64,000 nt of DNA from an uncultured Pelagibacteraceae bacterium (GCA_902591535.1 CACJBA010000001.1:62001-126000), one strand, 5' to 3'; counted from the stretch's first letter, positions 25,237 to 34,951 are shown. Program-made: numbers and translations. The notes: a model not told the origin generated them from the sequence alone.

Positions 25237-26679
25237 ATGAAAAAAATTTTAATAATTATATTTTTATTTTTATTTTCAAATACATCTTACGCAAATGATT
25301 CAAGAATTGACGAGTTTAACAATTGGTTATTAGACAACGGTCATACACAGTATTTAAATATTGAACAAAAAGCAGGATGCAAAAAATTAATTCAAAAACA
25401 TGGTTTAAAAGTACCAAAGGTTGGTCTTATTGATGAACCAAAGGTTAAAACTAACGAGTGGTTCTGGCTTGAATGTCATAAAGTTCAAGCCACAAATAAT
25501 CTAAAAATAAAATTTTTTAAATCACCAGAAATTCCTTGGGGCACTAATCCAAATAAAGATACTTTGCTGTATTATTTATTTAGATACATTGTTACAGAAG
25601 ATGGATTTGACCGTGCTGGCTCTAAAGGATCAAAAAATCCTTATAAATTTAAAACCGAATTAAGAGATGACAAAATTTCCAAATACATCAAAAAACATAT
25701 GCAGAAAACAGCATTACTTAGTTACTTACTTTACGAAGATGGTAAAATTACTATAGATGAGATATCGCCAAAAAATCGTTTTGGAATTTTGTTTGATAAT
25801 AATACTCAGTTCACCAGCATGTCTGTTGGAAAAAGCATTGTATCCTATGTGACAGGTCATGCAATTTGTAAAGGATATATAAATGGTGTTGACCATAGAT
25901 TAAATGATTGGCCTCTATTAGAAAATACACTTTTTTATGATCAAAAATTAATAAATCTTCTAAATATGGCTGCTGGTCATCAAAAATATGCAGATAAGGA
26001 TTTAAAAACAAATAAATACAGAAAAAATGCGAACGCAAATACTGTTGAATTTCACTTGCAGAAGGGAGTTTTTAAAGACTCAAAAAAGGTAAAAAGCAAA
26101 TATCAATACACTAATTTTATAACCAATATTTTAATAAACTATGTTTGGTTCAAATCTGAAGGTCAATTTCAAAATCTTTTAGATGAAATATTTATAGACA
26201 AAGCAAAAGTTAAAAATGATGTGTGGTTTTTAAAAATGAATGACAGAACTATTAAATCCAATAATAGAAATAATAAAATTTTAAAAGAGTATAAAGTAAG
26301 AGATGAAGATGGTCCTTTAAGATATTCATTCAATGCTACAAGGTATGATTATCTGAGAATAGCTAAAGCAATGCTAGATGATTGGCAAAATGATACTTGT
26401 GTTGGAAAGTATTTAAAAAATATTCATGAAAGAAGAATTCCAAAAAATGATAAGTGGAAAGATGACAAAAGTCCAGGTTTAAATCCTAAATCATATGCTG
26501 GGCAGTTCTACGCAGACTATTCAGGAATGCGTGGAAGGAATATAATGGGAATGGTTGGTAAAGGTGGACAAAGTATTATGATTGATTTTGATAAAGGTAG
26601 AATAAACGTAATTAATACTATTCACATAGATTATAATTGGAAAAAAATAGCTCATGCAGTTATTAAAAAAGGTAAATGA
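25237..26679 (+). CDS. Exported beta-lactamase-fold serine hydrolase
   Basis: A 480-residue protein with a signal peptide (about 1-19). The class C beta-lactamase/DD-peptidase catalytic motifs are visible: SVGK (S196 and K199 of SxxK) and YTN (Y291 to N293 of YxN). The C-terminal GKGGQS segment is a plausible third box. Members include esterases, peptidases and amidases, so the substrate is open. In this context it may deacylate a glycan or peptide. AGGT lies 3 bases before the ATG. It overlaps the next gene by 4 bases. Confidence 0.8.
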   Translation: MKKILIIIFLFLFSNTSYANDSRIDEFNNWLLDNGHTQYLNIEQKAGCKKLIQKHGLKVPKVGLIDEPKVKTNEWFWLECHKVQATNNLKIKFFKSPEIPWGTNPNKDTLLYYLFRYIVTEDGFDRAGSKGSKNPYKFKTELRDDKISKYIKKHMQKTALLSYLLYEDGKITIDEISPKNRFGILFDNNTQFTSMSVGKSIVSYVTGHAICKGYINGVDHRLNDWPLLENTLFYDQKLINLLNMAAGHQKYADKDLKTNKYRKNANANTVEFHLQKGVFKDSKKVKSKYQYTNFITNILINYVWFKSEGQFQNLLDEIFIDKAKVKNDVWFLKMNDRTIKSNNRNNKILKEYKVRDEDGPLRYSFNATRYDYLRIAKAMLDDWQNDTCVGKYLKNIHERRIPKNDKWKDDKSPGLNPKSYAGQFYADYSGMRGRNIMGMVGKGGQSIMIDFDKGRINVINTIHIDYNWKKIAHAVIKKGK

Positions 26680-27605
26680 AAAAAGTACTATTAGTAATTT
26701 TATCCTTTTTCTTATTTTTTTCTGTTCAAGCCAAAGAATGGAAAAATAAAAATAAGTGGAAAATTTCTTGCGGCGTAGTTAATGATGAGTCTCTCATTGT
26801 AAATGGAAAAAGTAAAAAATATTCAAAAAACGAATTCAAATTAGTAGATGTGGTTTTCAAGCTTGATAAAGGAGATATAGGTAGTTGTCCTACAGACAAG
26901 AAACCAGCAGGTGGGTACCCTTATTCTGGTAGACAAGAAATAACTCATAAACTTCCAATAGGACATACTATTTTTGAAACTGATATTACAATTGATGGTG
27001 CTCCATCAGCTAGATCAACTATATTTCAAATACACGATGGTAGAAATAAAGGTGCTCCTCCCTCGTGGATAGGTATAGATGGTGGCTGGAAAATTATTCA
27101 AAAATTTCCCAAAGGAGAATGTTCTTCAGAAAATTGTAAAATGTTAGAATTCATTACTTTAGAAACTGGTAAAACTTATAGATTTAAGGCAGAGGTAGAT
27201 TATAAAAAAAAAGCCAAATTTTTATCTGTTAAATATTATCTTGATGATAAATTTATTCTTCATCATTATGACGTCCCACTATTAACTAAAAAGACCGATG
27301 GACCTTACGGACCAACCAAACCTTATATTAAAATTGGTATCTATAGAATTGGAGATACTGGTACAACAACTTATGCATATAAGAATTTAGTTATAAAAAA
27401 TAAAAAAAAATCTTCATTTGAAAAAGTTGATAGTTCAAAAGGCGCAACTAAATTTTTTGTTGTTGTTTCAAGAAAATCAGATCCTTCCGTTCAATTTCGA
27501 TATGAAGATGAGCTTAAAGGAAAAGCTAGAACACAAGCTTTAAAAAAATGTTTTACTGCAGGACATGACGATTGTGAAGTTTCTTTGATTGGTGTCACGA
27601 AATAA
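26676..27605 (+). CDS. Secreted concanavalin-fold polysaccharide lyase-like protein (1 of 3)
   Basis: A 309-residue protein with a signal peptide (about 1-19). The central region (TIFQIHDGRNKGAPPSWIGIDG, KYYLDDKFILHHY, YIKIGIYRIGDTG) resembles jelly-roll polysaccharide lyases such as PL7/PL13/PL20 and the Polysacc_lyase (heparinase I-like) group. The KxGIYR strand is the clearest match. After about residue 245 comes a short extra domain (FFVVVSRKSDPSVQFRYEDELKG). Four cysteines may form disulfides. It is coupled to the serine hydrolase and followed after 4 bases by the next family member. Lyase activity is inferred from fold only. Confidence 0.6.
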   Translation: MKKVLLVILSFFLFFSVQAKEWKNKNKWKISCGVVNDESLIVNGKSKKYSKNEFKLVDVVFKLDKGDIGSCPTDKKPAGGYPYSGRQEITHKLPIGHTIFETDITIDGAPSARSTIFQIHDGRNKGAPPSWIGIDGGWKIIQKFPKGECSSENCKMLEFITLETGKTYRFKAEVDYKKKAKFLSVKYYLDDKFILHHYDVPLLTKKTDGPYGPTKPYIKIGIYRIGDTGTTTYAYKNLVIKNKKKSSFEKVDSSKGATKFFVVVSRKSDPSVQFRYEDELKGKARTQALKKCFTAGHDDCEVSLIGVTK

Positions 27606-27609
27606 TTAA

Positions 27610-28536
27610 ATGAGAAAAATTGTAATTTTATTTACTATTTTTATTCTATTTATTTTTAACAATGTTTTTGCTGAAAAGATAAATGTTAAAAATGGAGTAA
27701 AGTTACCAAAAGACGTTGCTAGAGGATATGAAAATCCCTGGGAATTATTCTGTACATGGACCGAAGATGGAAAATGTATGACACCTAAATACGCTTTACA
27801 AATTGTAAATAAAAAAGACAACCATCCAGTAAGGCTTGGGAAAAAATCTATTAGAATGGAATTAAGAAAAGGAGATTGTCATCAAAAAAGAAAAGGTTCT
27901 TATAATGATTGTAAAGCTACTCCTCCCGCAGAAAGACATGAGCTTACAAACAGAAATGATATTTTGGGAAAGAAATGGCATACATATTCAATTTATTTAC
28001 CAAAAGAAAATCCAAAAGTAATCTCTGAATGGATTACTATGGGTCAATTTCATTCATTAAATGTATCTTACCCACCTGTAAATTTGGATCTTGAGCATGA
28101 TCAATTTCTTTTAGTGACAAGGTTTTTATGTATTCATCCAAAAAAAATTGGAAAATCATGTTCTTCTGATGATCCTGAAAATAGAAGAATAAAAATTCTA
28201 AACAGTGATGAATTATTTGGAAAATGGAATGACTTTATTTTTAGTGCTAATTGGACCAATAATGAAAAAAAGGGATATTTTAAATTTTGGTTAAATGGAA
28301 AACTAATTTATCATTTTAATGGAAGAACTATTGGACCTGAAGCAGATGATGCAGCAATTCATCAGTTAGGAATATATAGAGGTGCGGCTAAAAATTCTGG
28401 AGACGCAAATCATGTTGTTTATTATGATGAAATTAAAACGGCTTCGTCTTGTAAAAAAATTAACTTAAAAAAACTTGGCTATTCTTGTAAAGATATAGAA
28501 AATCAAAAACTTGAAACAATACATAAAATTAAATGA
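27610..28536 (+). CDS. Secreted heparinase-I-fold polysaccharide lyase-like protein (2 of 3)
   Basis: A 308-residue protein with a signal peptide (about 1-21). It is the best match of the three to the Polysacc_lyase family: PPAERHELTNRNDILGKKWHTYSIYLP early, then WITMGQFHS, GKWNDFIFSANWTNNEKKGYFKFWLNGKLIYHFNG and QLGIYRG. The conserved RHE segment and QFH segment line the cleft in relatives. Cleavage by beta-elimination of a uronic-acid glycan is the family activity; the actual glycan is unknown. It is flanked within 4-10 bases by the related genes, so an operon is likely. Confidence 0.68.
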   Translation: MRKIVILFTIFILFIFNNVFAEKINVKNGVKLPKDVARGYENPWELFCTWTEDGKCMTPKYALQIVNKKDNHPVRLGKKSIRMELRKGDCHQKRKGSYNDCKATPPAERHELTNRNDILGKKWHTYSIYLPKENPKVISEWITMGQFHSLNVSYPPVNLDLEHDQFLLVTRFLCIHPKKIGKSCSSDDPENRRIKILNSDELFGKWNDFIFSANWTNNEKKGYFKFWLNGKLIYHFNGRTIGPEADDAAIHQLGIYRGAAKNSGDANHVVYYDEIKTASSCKKINLKKLGYSCKDIENQKLETIHKIK

Positions 28537-28546
28537 ATAAAATTCA

Positions 28547-29554
28547 ATGAAAAAAATTTTAGTAATACTGATTATGAGCTTATTATTAAGCTCCAATGCT
28601 TTTGCCAATAAGTGGCATATTAAAATGAAGAAAAAAGAAAAAAAAGATTTTGCCCATTATGTTCTTAAAGCACAGTCAGATAATAAAATGGTATTTAACC
28701 TTAGAAACATCAAAAATTCTAAAATGTATAAGTTTTTTGATAAGTTTGAGGATCGTATGGGAGTTGCTGAAAAAGGAGTTGAGTTTAATTTAAAATATTC
28801 ATTTGAAGGCCATAAACAAGATTGGTCTAGATGGGGAAAACCCGGACATGCACAAAGATTCCAGATAATGGAGCCCTATAAGGAAACTACCAAAAAAAAT
28901 AAAACGAAATGGTATAGGGTTGGTTATTTTTTTCCAGAAGATGTGAGAATTGATAAACATACAATATCTTTATTTGATTTTAAAAAATTATATGGAAAAG
29001 GTGAGAAAACTCATGATGCAGCTCTCAATATTATAAATAATAGATTTAATTGGGTATTTAATTCACCAAATTACACTGCTCATAAAAATGAGACGGGTGA
29101 GGAATATTTATATTTCGATACCTATTTTGTAAATCTTGATCACTATTTTTCGCCATTGAAAGGTAAATGGGTCAATGTCTTAGTAAACGCAAAATGGGCT
29201 GAAAACGGATTTTTACACTTGTGGATAGATGGAAAACTTAGATCAAGCTACTATGGTGATACTTTAGGTGGTGCGTCAAGTGTAAGATTTAAATTTGGAC
29301 CTTATAGACACCACATGAATCAGGCAACGGAAGCTGGTATTGAAATTCCTGATGTTAAAATTAAATATTCTAATGTTGGTAAAGCTGATAATTGTGATGA
29401 TTTGTGGAGTGGTTGTTCTGAAATAGTAAGTCAATTAAATGGAAAATCCCAGCTTAATGGAGTAAGGATGGTTGCATTTTGTAAAACAGCTCCTCAATCA
29501 GACGGATCTTCTTGTAAAAATTTAGGCTATCCATCTAATCAAAGACCTTTTTGA
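28547..29554 (+). CDS. Secreted heparinase-I-fold polysaccharide lyase-like protein (3 of 3)
   Basis: A 335-residue protein with a signal peptide (about 1-20). It shares the family strands WYRVGYFFPEDV, LKGKWVNVLVNAKWAENGFLHLWIDGKL and FKFGPYRH with the two upstream proteins, but is diverged elsewhere and lacks an obvious RHE segment (AQRFQIM occupies the place). It may be a carbohydrate-binding relative or an enzyme with altered specificity. A Cys-containing tail (about residues 280-335) could be disulfide-linked. It precedes the sulfatase gene by 36 bases. Confidence 0.6.
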   Translation: MKKILVILIMSLLLSSNAFANKWHIKMKKKEKKDFAHYVLKAQSDNKMVFNLRNIKNSKMYKFFDKFEDRMGVAEKGVEFNLKYSFEGHKQDWSRWGKPGHAQRFQIMEPYKETTKKNKTKWYRVGYFFPEDVRIDKHTISLFDFKKLYGKGEKTHDAALNIINNRFNWVFNSPNYTAHKNETGEEYLYFDTYFVNLDHYFSPLKGKWVNVLVNAKWAENGFLHLWIDGKLRSSYYGDTLGGASSVRFKFGPYRHHMNQATEAGIEIPDVKIKYSNVGKADNCDDLWSGCSEIVSQLNGKSQLNGVRMVAFCKTAPQSDGSSCKNLGYPSNQRPF

Positions 29555-29590
29555 TTAGATTTAGATTTTATTAAGTATTATTATTTTTAT

Positions 29591-31174
29591 ATGGGAAAAG
29601 TAAAAAACATACTTTTTATAATGGCTGATCAATTGAGATGGGATTATCTATCTTGTTATGGTCATCCTCATTTAAAAACTCCTAATATTGACAGTTTAGC
29701 AAAAAAAGGAGTACAGTTCGATTCTGCTTTTGTCCAATCACCAGTGTGTGGCCCTTCAAGAGCATCTTATTACACTGGTAGAACAGTTTTTAGTCATGGC
29801 TCTACATGGAACCAAGTTCCGCTTCCAATTGGAGAATTAACTATTGGAGACTATTTACGACAATCAGGAATAAGAACTGGTGTAGTTGGTAAAACACACA
29901 TGAGACCAGATTTAGATGGTATGAGCAGACTTGGTATTACTAAAGATACTGAAATTGGATTGATAGTTAGCGAACCCGGGTTTGATCCTTATGAAAGAGA
30001 TGATGGCCTTCATCCAAATAATCAAATTAAAAATTCTAAAAAAACTTTATCTTACAATGAATGGTTAAATAAACTTGGATATGATGGGCCTAATCCATGG
30101 AATGATTGGGCAAATTCTGCTGAAGGTGAAAATGGTGAAATACTAAGTGGTTGGCGACTAAGAAATTCGAATAAACCTGCAAGAATTCCTGAAGAGCATT
30201 CCGAAACAGCTTTCATGACCAATCGAGCAATGGAATTTATAGAAGAAAGTAAACATAAACCATGGTTTTTACATTTATCTTATATCAAACCACATTGGCC
30301 TTATATGGCACCAGCCCCTTATCATAATATGTATTCTGCTAATGAATTTTATCCAGTTCATAGAAATGATGCTGAACGAAATAATGATCACCCAGTTTAT
30401 AAAGCATTTATGGAAAATAGTATTTCCAAAACTTTTTCAAAAGATGAAGTAAGAAATACAGTTCTTGCTGGATATATGGGTTTGATAAAACAAATTGATG
30501 ACAATTTAGGAAGGTTATTTAAATTCTTAGAAAGTTCAGGTCATATGGATGATACGATGATTATATTTACTTCAGATCATGGAGACTACCAAGGTGATCA
30601 TTGGTTAGGCGAAAAAGAATTATTTCATGAGCAGTCAGTTAGAGTTCCAATGATTATTTATGATCCAAGTGATTATGCAAATAAAACTCGAGGCACAAAA
30701 GAACAAAGATTTATAGAAGCCATCGATTTACTACCAACTTTTTTGGATGCAGTAGAAAGTCCGGCAAGCAAACATAGATTAGAAGGTAATTCATTAATGC
30801 CATTATTAAAAGGGGAGAGTACTAAAAATTGGAAAGAATTTGTTTTTAGTGAAATAGATTATGCATTTAATGAAGCTAGAAAAATTTTGAACATAGGAGC
30901 CTCAGATGCAAGAGCCTTTATGATAAGAAATAATAATTGGAAGTATATTTATTACAAAGGATTTGAACCACAGTTGTTTGATTTAAAAAATGATCCAGAC
31001 GAATTTAATGATTTAGGAAAATCTGAAAAACATTCAAAGATTAGAGAAGAAATGAAAGAATTACTTCTGAAAAGAATTATAGATAGAAAAAATAGAGTTG
31101 CAGCTACTGATGAGTTTGTAACTAAAGAAAGAGACTATACCAAAGATGATGGTATTATGATTGGTGTTTGGTAA
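29591..31174 (+). CDS. Sulfatase-superfamily hydrolase (arylsulfatase or phosphonate monoester hydrolase)
   Basis: A 527-residue alkaline-phosphatase-superfamily enzyme. The formylglycine site is CGPSR at residues 53-57, with metal ligands in MADQLRWD and FTSDHGDYQGDH. The cysteine must be oxidised by a maturase, which is not in this window. Length and the segments GLIKQIDDNLGRLF and DDTMIIFTSDHGD resemble the phosphonate monoester hydrolase/arylsulfatase branch as well as glycan sulfatases. No signal peptide is visible, so it is probably cytoplasmic, which weakens a role on extracellular polysaccharide. It abuts the convergent dctM-like gene. Confidence 0.83.
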   Translation: MGKVKNILFIMADQLRWDYLSCYGHPHLKTPNIDSLAKKGVQFDSAFVQSPVCGPSRASYYTGRTVFSHGSTWNQVPLPIGELTIGDYLRQSGIRTGVVGKTHMRPDLDGMSRLGITKDTEIGLIVSEPGFDPYERDDGLHPNNQIKNSKKTLSYNEWLNKLGYDGPNPWNDWANSAEGENGEILSGWRLRNSNKPARIPEEHSETAFMTNRAMEFIEESKHKPWFLHLSYIKPHWPYMAPAPYHNMYSANEFYPVHRNDAERNNDHPVYKAFMENSISKTFSKDEVRNTVLAGYMGLIKQIDDNLGRLFKFLESSGHMDDTMIIFTSDHGDYQGDHWLGEKELFHEQSVRVPMIIYDPSDYANKTRGTKEQRFIEAIDLLPTFLDAVESPASKHRLEGNSLMPLLKGESTKNWKEFVFSEIDYAFNEARKILNIGASDARAFMIRNNNWKYIYYKGFEPQLFDLKNDPDEFNDLGKSEKHSKIREEMKELLLKRIIDRKNRVAATDEFVTKERDYTKDDGIMIGVW

Positions 31175-32491
31175 TCAGGAAGACGCCATTAAACTTGGTA
31201 AGTATAAACATATCGCAGGAAAAGCAATAATAAGCGCAACTCTAATTACATCTGTTAGCAAAAAAGGAATTGTTCCAAACCAAATAGTTTGAAGAGGCGT
31301 ATTTTGCATCACACCTTTAATTACAAATAAATTCATCCCAACAGGTGGAGAGACCAATCCAAACTCAACAACTATTACAGCAAATATCCCAAACCAAACA
31401 GGATCTATACCCGCATCAACGATAACGGGAAAAAAAACTGGAATTGTTAAAAATAACATTGCTAAAGAGTCCATTACAGTTCCAAGGACTAGATAAATTA
31501 CACATATAACTAAAATAATTCCCAATGGTGTTAGTTCTAAATAATTTATATAATCAACAACTGCAAAAGGAAGCTGTGTAACTGTAATTAAGTAATTGAA
31601 TATACTTGCACCAATTACAATTAAATATAAAGAACCAACAGTTTTAATTGTTGTCCATAAGGCTTCTTTCAATAAGTTTAATGTAAGTTGCCCTCTAGCA
31701 AAAATGAATATCAAAACCAAGATTACTCCAACAGCAGCACTTTCTGTAGCAGTAAAGAAACCTAAATAAAGACCACCCATTATAATTGCAAAGATTAAAA
31801 AAATTGGGAATACTTTTGAAATTGCTGAAATTCTCTCTTTAAGAGGCATCTTATTTCCGTAACCTCCATGAGACGGATAAATTAAAAGATAAACTCTTAT
31901 TGCAATCATATATAAAATTACTGCTATTAGACCTGGAATTAATGCTGCAAAGAAAAGTTCTTGAACTGATTGTTCTGTTAAATATGCATAAATTACCAAT
32001 ATAACACTTGGTGGAATTATAATTCCAAGGGTTCCTCCAGATGCAATTGAACCACTTATTAAAGCATCACTATAACCATGTCTTTTCATTTCTGGTCCTG
32101 CCATTTGGGACATGGTTGCAGCAGTTGCAATAGAAGATCCGCAAATCATTCCAAATCCAGCACACGCCCCAACAGTAGACATTGCTAAACCACCTTTGTA
32201 ATGACCAACAACTGCGTAAGCAGCGTCATATAAATTTCTTGATAAATTTGCGCTATTAGCAAGATTTCCCATCAAAACAAAAAGAGGGAGTACAGATAAA
32301 GTATACTTAGAGACCGCATCAAATGGTGCTGTTCCTAAAACAAAAATAGCAGGATCAAAACCTGATATTAATGCAAATCCAGTGAACCCCACAAGCAACA
32401 TAGCAATTCCAATTGGAATATTTAAAACCATAAGTATTAAGACTGCAGCAAATGCTATTCCACCGTTAATAATTGGACCCATTTCCATCAA
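31175..32491 (-). CDS. dctM: TRAP transporter large permease subunit
   Basis: The sodium-coupled membrane subunit of a tripartite transporter for organic acids. It has 438 residues with about 12 helices. Family segments include PLFVLMGNLANSANLSRNLYDA, GMICGSSIATAATMSQMAGPEMKRHGY and GTLGIIIPPSVILVIY, the conserved IPPS region. It overlaps the small subunit by 4 bases. The solute-binding protein is encoded nearby on the other strand (33941), after the FAH-family gene, so the transporter is split around a divergent promoter region. Confidence 0.93.
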   Translation of the reverse strand: MMEMGPIINGGIAFAAVLILMVLNIPIGIAMLLVGFTGFALISGFDPAIFVLGTAPFDAVSKYTLSVLPLFVLMGNLANSANLSRNLYDAAYAVVGHYKGGLAMSTVGACAGFGMICGSSIATAATMSQMAGPEMKRHGYSDALISGSIASGGTLGIIIPPSVILVIYAYLTEQSVQELFFAALIPGLIAVILYMIAIRVYLLIYPSHGGYGNKMPLKERISAISKVFPIFLIFAIIMGGLYLGFFTATESAAVGVILVLIFIFARGQLTLNLLKEALWTTIKTVGSLYLIVIGASIFNYLITVTQLPFAVVDYINYLELTPLGIILVICVIYLVLGTVMDSLAMLFLTIPVFFPVIVDAGIDPVWFGIFAVIVVEFGLVSPPVGMNLFVIKGVMQNTPLQTIWFGTIPFLLTDVIRVALIIAFPAICLYLPSLMASS

Positions 32492-32967
32492 ATTTCTTTC
32501 GTATTAGAATTCGTTTGAGATAATGCTTTTATAAACCAAAATATAATAGCCAATACACTTAGCCACATCCCAAGAGCTGAAATAAAATAAAATGGATAAA
32601 AATATAACTCTAGATCAATTGTAACTCTTTCGTTCGACATAAATTTTAAAGAAGTTTTTGTAGTCGCATAAGCCATCAAAGACATAATGATGATCATTAA
32701 GAAAAATTTAAGAATTATTAACCAAGTTTTAAATATTCCTAAATTTAAATTATTAATAAAATCAGCAGATACATTTGCGTTTAAAAAAAAGGCTCTTGGC
32801 ATTGCTAAAAAAGCAACCAAAGCCATCCCAATTTCAACTAATTCTATTGTTCCGGTAACTGGTGAGTTTAAAAATCTTCGACCAAACACGTCACAGAAAG
32901 TTAATACTGATAAAAGCAAAAGTATTAAACCAGAGGCAATTGCAGAGTAATCAAATATTTTATTCAT
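32488..32967 (-). CDS. dctQ: TRAP transporter small permease subunit
   Basis: A 159-residue protein with four membrane helices, the usual size of DctQ. The first helix region contains LTFCDVFGRRFLNSPVTGTIELVEIGMA, a typical DctQ signature with the Glu-rich helix 2 start. It couples the binding protein to DctM. It is first gene of the dctQM pair, 72 bases from the divergent FAH-family gene. The substrate is not determined by sequence. Confidence 0.9.
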   Translation of the reverse strand: MNKIFDYSAIASGLILLLLSVLTFCDVFGRRFLNSPVTGTIELVEIGMALVAFLAMPRAFFLNANVSADFINNLNLGIFKTWLIILKFFLMIIIMSLMAYATTKTSLKFMSNERVTIDLELYFYPFYFISALGMWLSVLAIIFWFIKALSQTNSNTKEI

Positions 32968-33039
32968 ATTTTAAAAATCTATCTTCAAATATAAGAAACA
33001 TTAGCATATAAGGTTGTTTTAAAACAGAAAGTATTATTT

Positions 33040-33891
33040 ATGAAATTTATTTCTTATTCGCATGAGGGTGAACACAAATTTGGTATTTTAGATAGTGATT
33101 TAATAACTGATCTTACAGGTAAAATATCAGGAGCAACTTCTTTAAAAGAATTAATTTTTAAAAAAGGTATTTCCGAAGCTAAAAAATATGCTAGTGCAAA
33201 TCCTGGTAATTTAAATGTTAATGATATTGAGTACTTACCATTAATACCAAATCCTGGAAAAATTATTTGTGTAGGCTTAAATTATAGTGAGCATGTTAAG
33301 GAAACTAATCGAACAGTAGAAGAAAACCCTGTAATTTTTCACCGTTTCCCTGAAAGTCAAACTGCACATTTGCAATCAATACAAAGACCAATTGCTTCTG
33401 ACAATTTGGATTTTGAGGGAGAGATGGCTGTTATAATGGGTGAAGCTGGTAAACATATAGAACCAGAAGATGCTTTAAAACATATAGTTGGTTATTCTTG
33501 TTACAATGAAAGTACGATAAGAGATTGGCAGAGACATACTAGACAATTTGGTATGGGAAAAAATTTTGAAAAGACAGGAAGCTTTGGACCGCACATGGTT
33601 CTTGCCGAAGATATCAAGGATTATAAAGAACTAACTCTAGAAACAAGATTGAATGGTAAAGTTATGCAAAATGCTAAATTAAGCCAACTTATTTTTGATA
33701 TACCTATTTTAATTTCCTATGTATCGAAAGCTATGGCATGGAGAGCAGGAGATGTTTTGGTTACAGGAACACCAGGCGGTGTAGGTTTCAAAAGAAATCC
33801 GCCTGTTTTTATGAAGCCTGGTGATAAAGTCGAGGTAGAAGTGACGCAAATTGGTGTTTTATCTAACACAATTAAAGATGAAATAATTTAG
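33040..33891 (+). CDS. Fumarylacetoacetate hydrolase (FAH) family enzyme
   Basis: A 283-residue metal-dependent enzyme of the FAH superfamily, whose members cleave C-C bonds or hydrate, isomerise or decarboxylate beta-keto and ring-cleavage products. Recognisable parts are GKIICVGLNYSEH, the metal site DFEGEMAVIMG and VTGTPGGVGF. The typical NDVSARDLQ helix reads NESTIRDWQ. Position beside an extradiol dioxygenase and flavin hydroxylase suggests processing of an aromatic ring-cleavage product. A sugar-acid role is possible because TRAP systems also carry uronates. Confidence 0.85.
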   Translation: MKFISYSHEGEHKFGILDSDLITDLTGKISGATSLKELIFKKGISEAKKYASANPGNLNVNDIEYLPLIPNPGKIICVGLNYSEHVKETNRTVEENPVIFHRFPESQTAHLQSIQRPIASDNLDFEGEMAVIMGEAGKHIEPEDALKHIVGYSCYNESTIRDWQRHTRQFGMGKNFEKTGSFGPHMVLAEDIKDYKELTLETRLNGKVMQNAKLSQLIFDIPILISYVSKAMAWRAGDVLVTGTPGGVGFKRNPPVFMKPGDKVEVEVTQIGVLSNTIKDEII

Positions 33892-33940
33892 ATTTCAAGT
33901 TACTATTTTAGAATAATTTTAAACAATAAGGGGATAATTT

Positions 33941-34951
33941 ATGAAAAAATTAATTGGATTAATAATTGGAATTTTTTCTTTCAGCATTGTTAGTGCGTCT
34001 TCTGCAACAGAACTTAAGTTAGCAACTTTTGAACCACCAAAAGCATTTATCGCAAGTAAAATTCTTGCTGGTTGGGCAAAGAAAGTTAACCAATGTTCAG
34101 CTGGGGAATTAAATGTAAAAATGTATGCTGGGGGAGTATTGGGAAGTCCACCAAAACAGTATGACATTGTAACGTCAGGAGTTGCTGATATTTCTTGGAC
34201 TGTACTAGGGTATATCGGAGGACAGTTTCCTTTGAGCTCAGTAATTGAATTACCGTTTCTTACAAAATCTTCAAAAGCTGGAACAACTGCTTTGAATACT
34301 TTGTTTAACGAAGGATATTTGGATAAAGAGATGGCAGGAATTAAAGTAATAGGACTTCATTCTAATCCTGGATACCAAATACACATGAAAGAAACAAAAG
34401 TAGTAAGACCTGCAGATTTTAAAGGTAAGAAAATGAGAGTGCCAAGTAAAATTGCTGGTACAATTTTAAAAACTTTAGGAGCAACAGGAGTTAAAGTGCC
34501 TGCTCCAGGAACATCTGAAGCATTAAGCAAGGGTGTGGTTGATGGAACTCCATTTCCATATACTGCTGTTGGATCATTTAGATTATTTGACGTAACAAAA
34601 TATCATACGGAAGTTAATCTAACGAATGCAACGTTTGGTTTAATTATGAATGAAGATAAGTTCAATAGTCTATCATCAGGAGCACAAGCATGTATAAATA
34701 AATTTAGTGGACATGATTTTGGTGATTGGGCATCAGGCTTAATCGACAATCAAAATGCTAAGATGAAAACTGAAATCTCAAAAAGAGATGGTCATGAAAT
34801 CATTATTGCATCAGATGATGTTATTGCTGAATATAAACAAATATTAGCACCAATTGAATCTGATTGGTTAAAAGAAATGAGTGGCAAAGGTCTTAATGGT
34901 GATGCTGTTCTTAATAGAGCAAGAGAAATTATCACTGCAATTGAAGGCTAG
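33941..34951 (+). CDS. dctP: TRAP transporter solute-binding protein (DctP family)
   Basis: A 336-residue periplasmic binding protein with a signal peptide (about 1-22). It matches the DctP family: the core begins LKLATFEPPKAFIASKILAGWAKKV, and GKKMRVPS carries the conserved carboxylate-binding arginine. It delivers ligand to the DctQM permease encoded nearby on the opposite strand. A strong hairpin follows the stop codon, which may end or stabilise this transcript and give higher levels of binding protein than of the downstream enzymes. Confidence 0.92.
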   Translation: MKKLIGLIIGIFSFSIVSASSATELKLATFEPPKAFIASKILAGWAKKVNQCSAGELNVKMYAGGVLGSPPKQYDIVTSGVADISWTVLGYIGGQFPLSSVIELPFLTKSSKAGTTALNTLFNEGYLDKEMAGIKVIGLHSNPGYQIHMKETKVVRPADFKGKKMRVPSKIAGTILKTLGATGVKVPAPGTSEALSKGVVDGTPFPYTAVGSFRLFDVTKYHTEVNLTNATFGLIMNEDKFNSLSSGAQACINKFSGHDFGDWASGLIDNQNAKMKTEISKRDGHEIIIASDDVIAEYKQILAPIESDWLKEMSGKGLNGDAVLNRAREIITAIEG

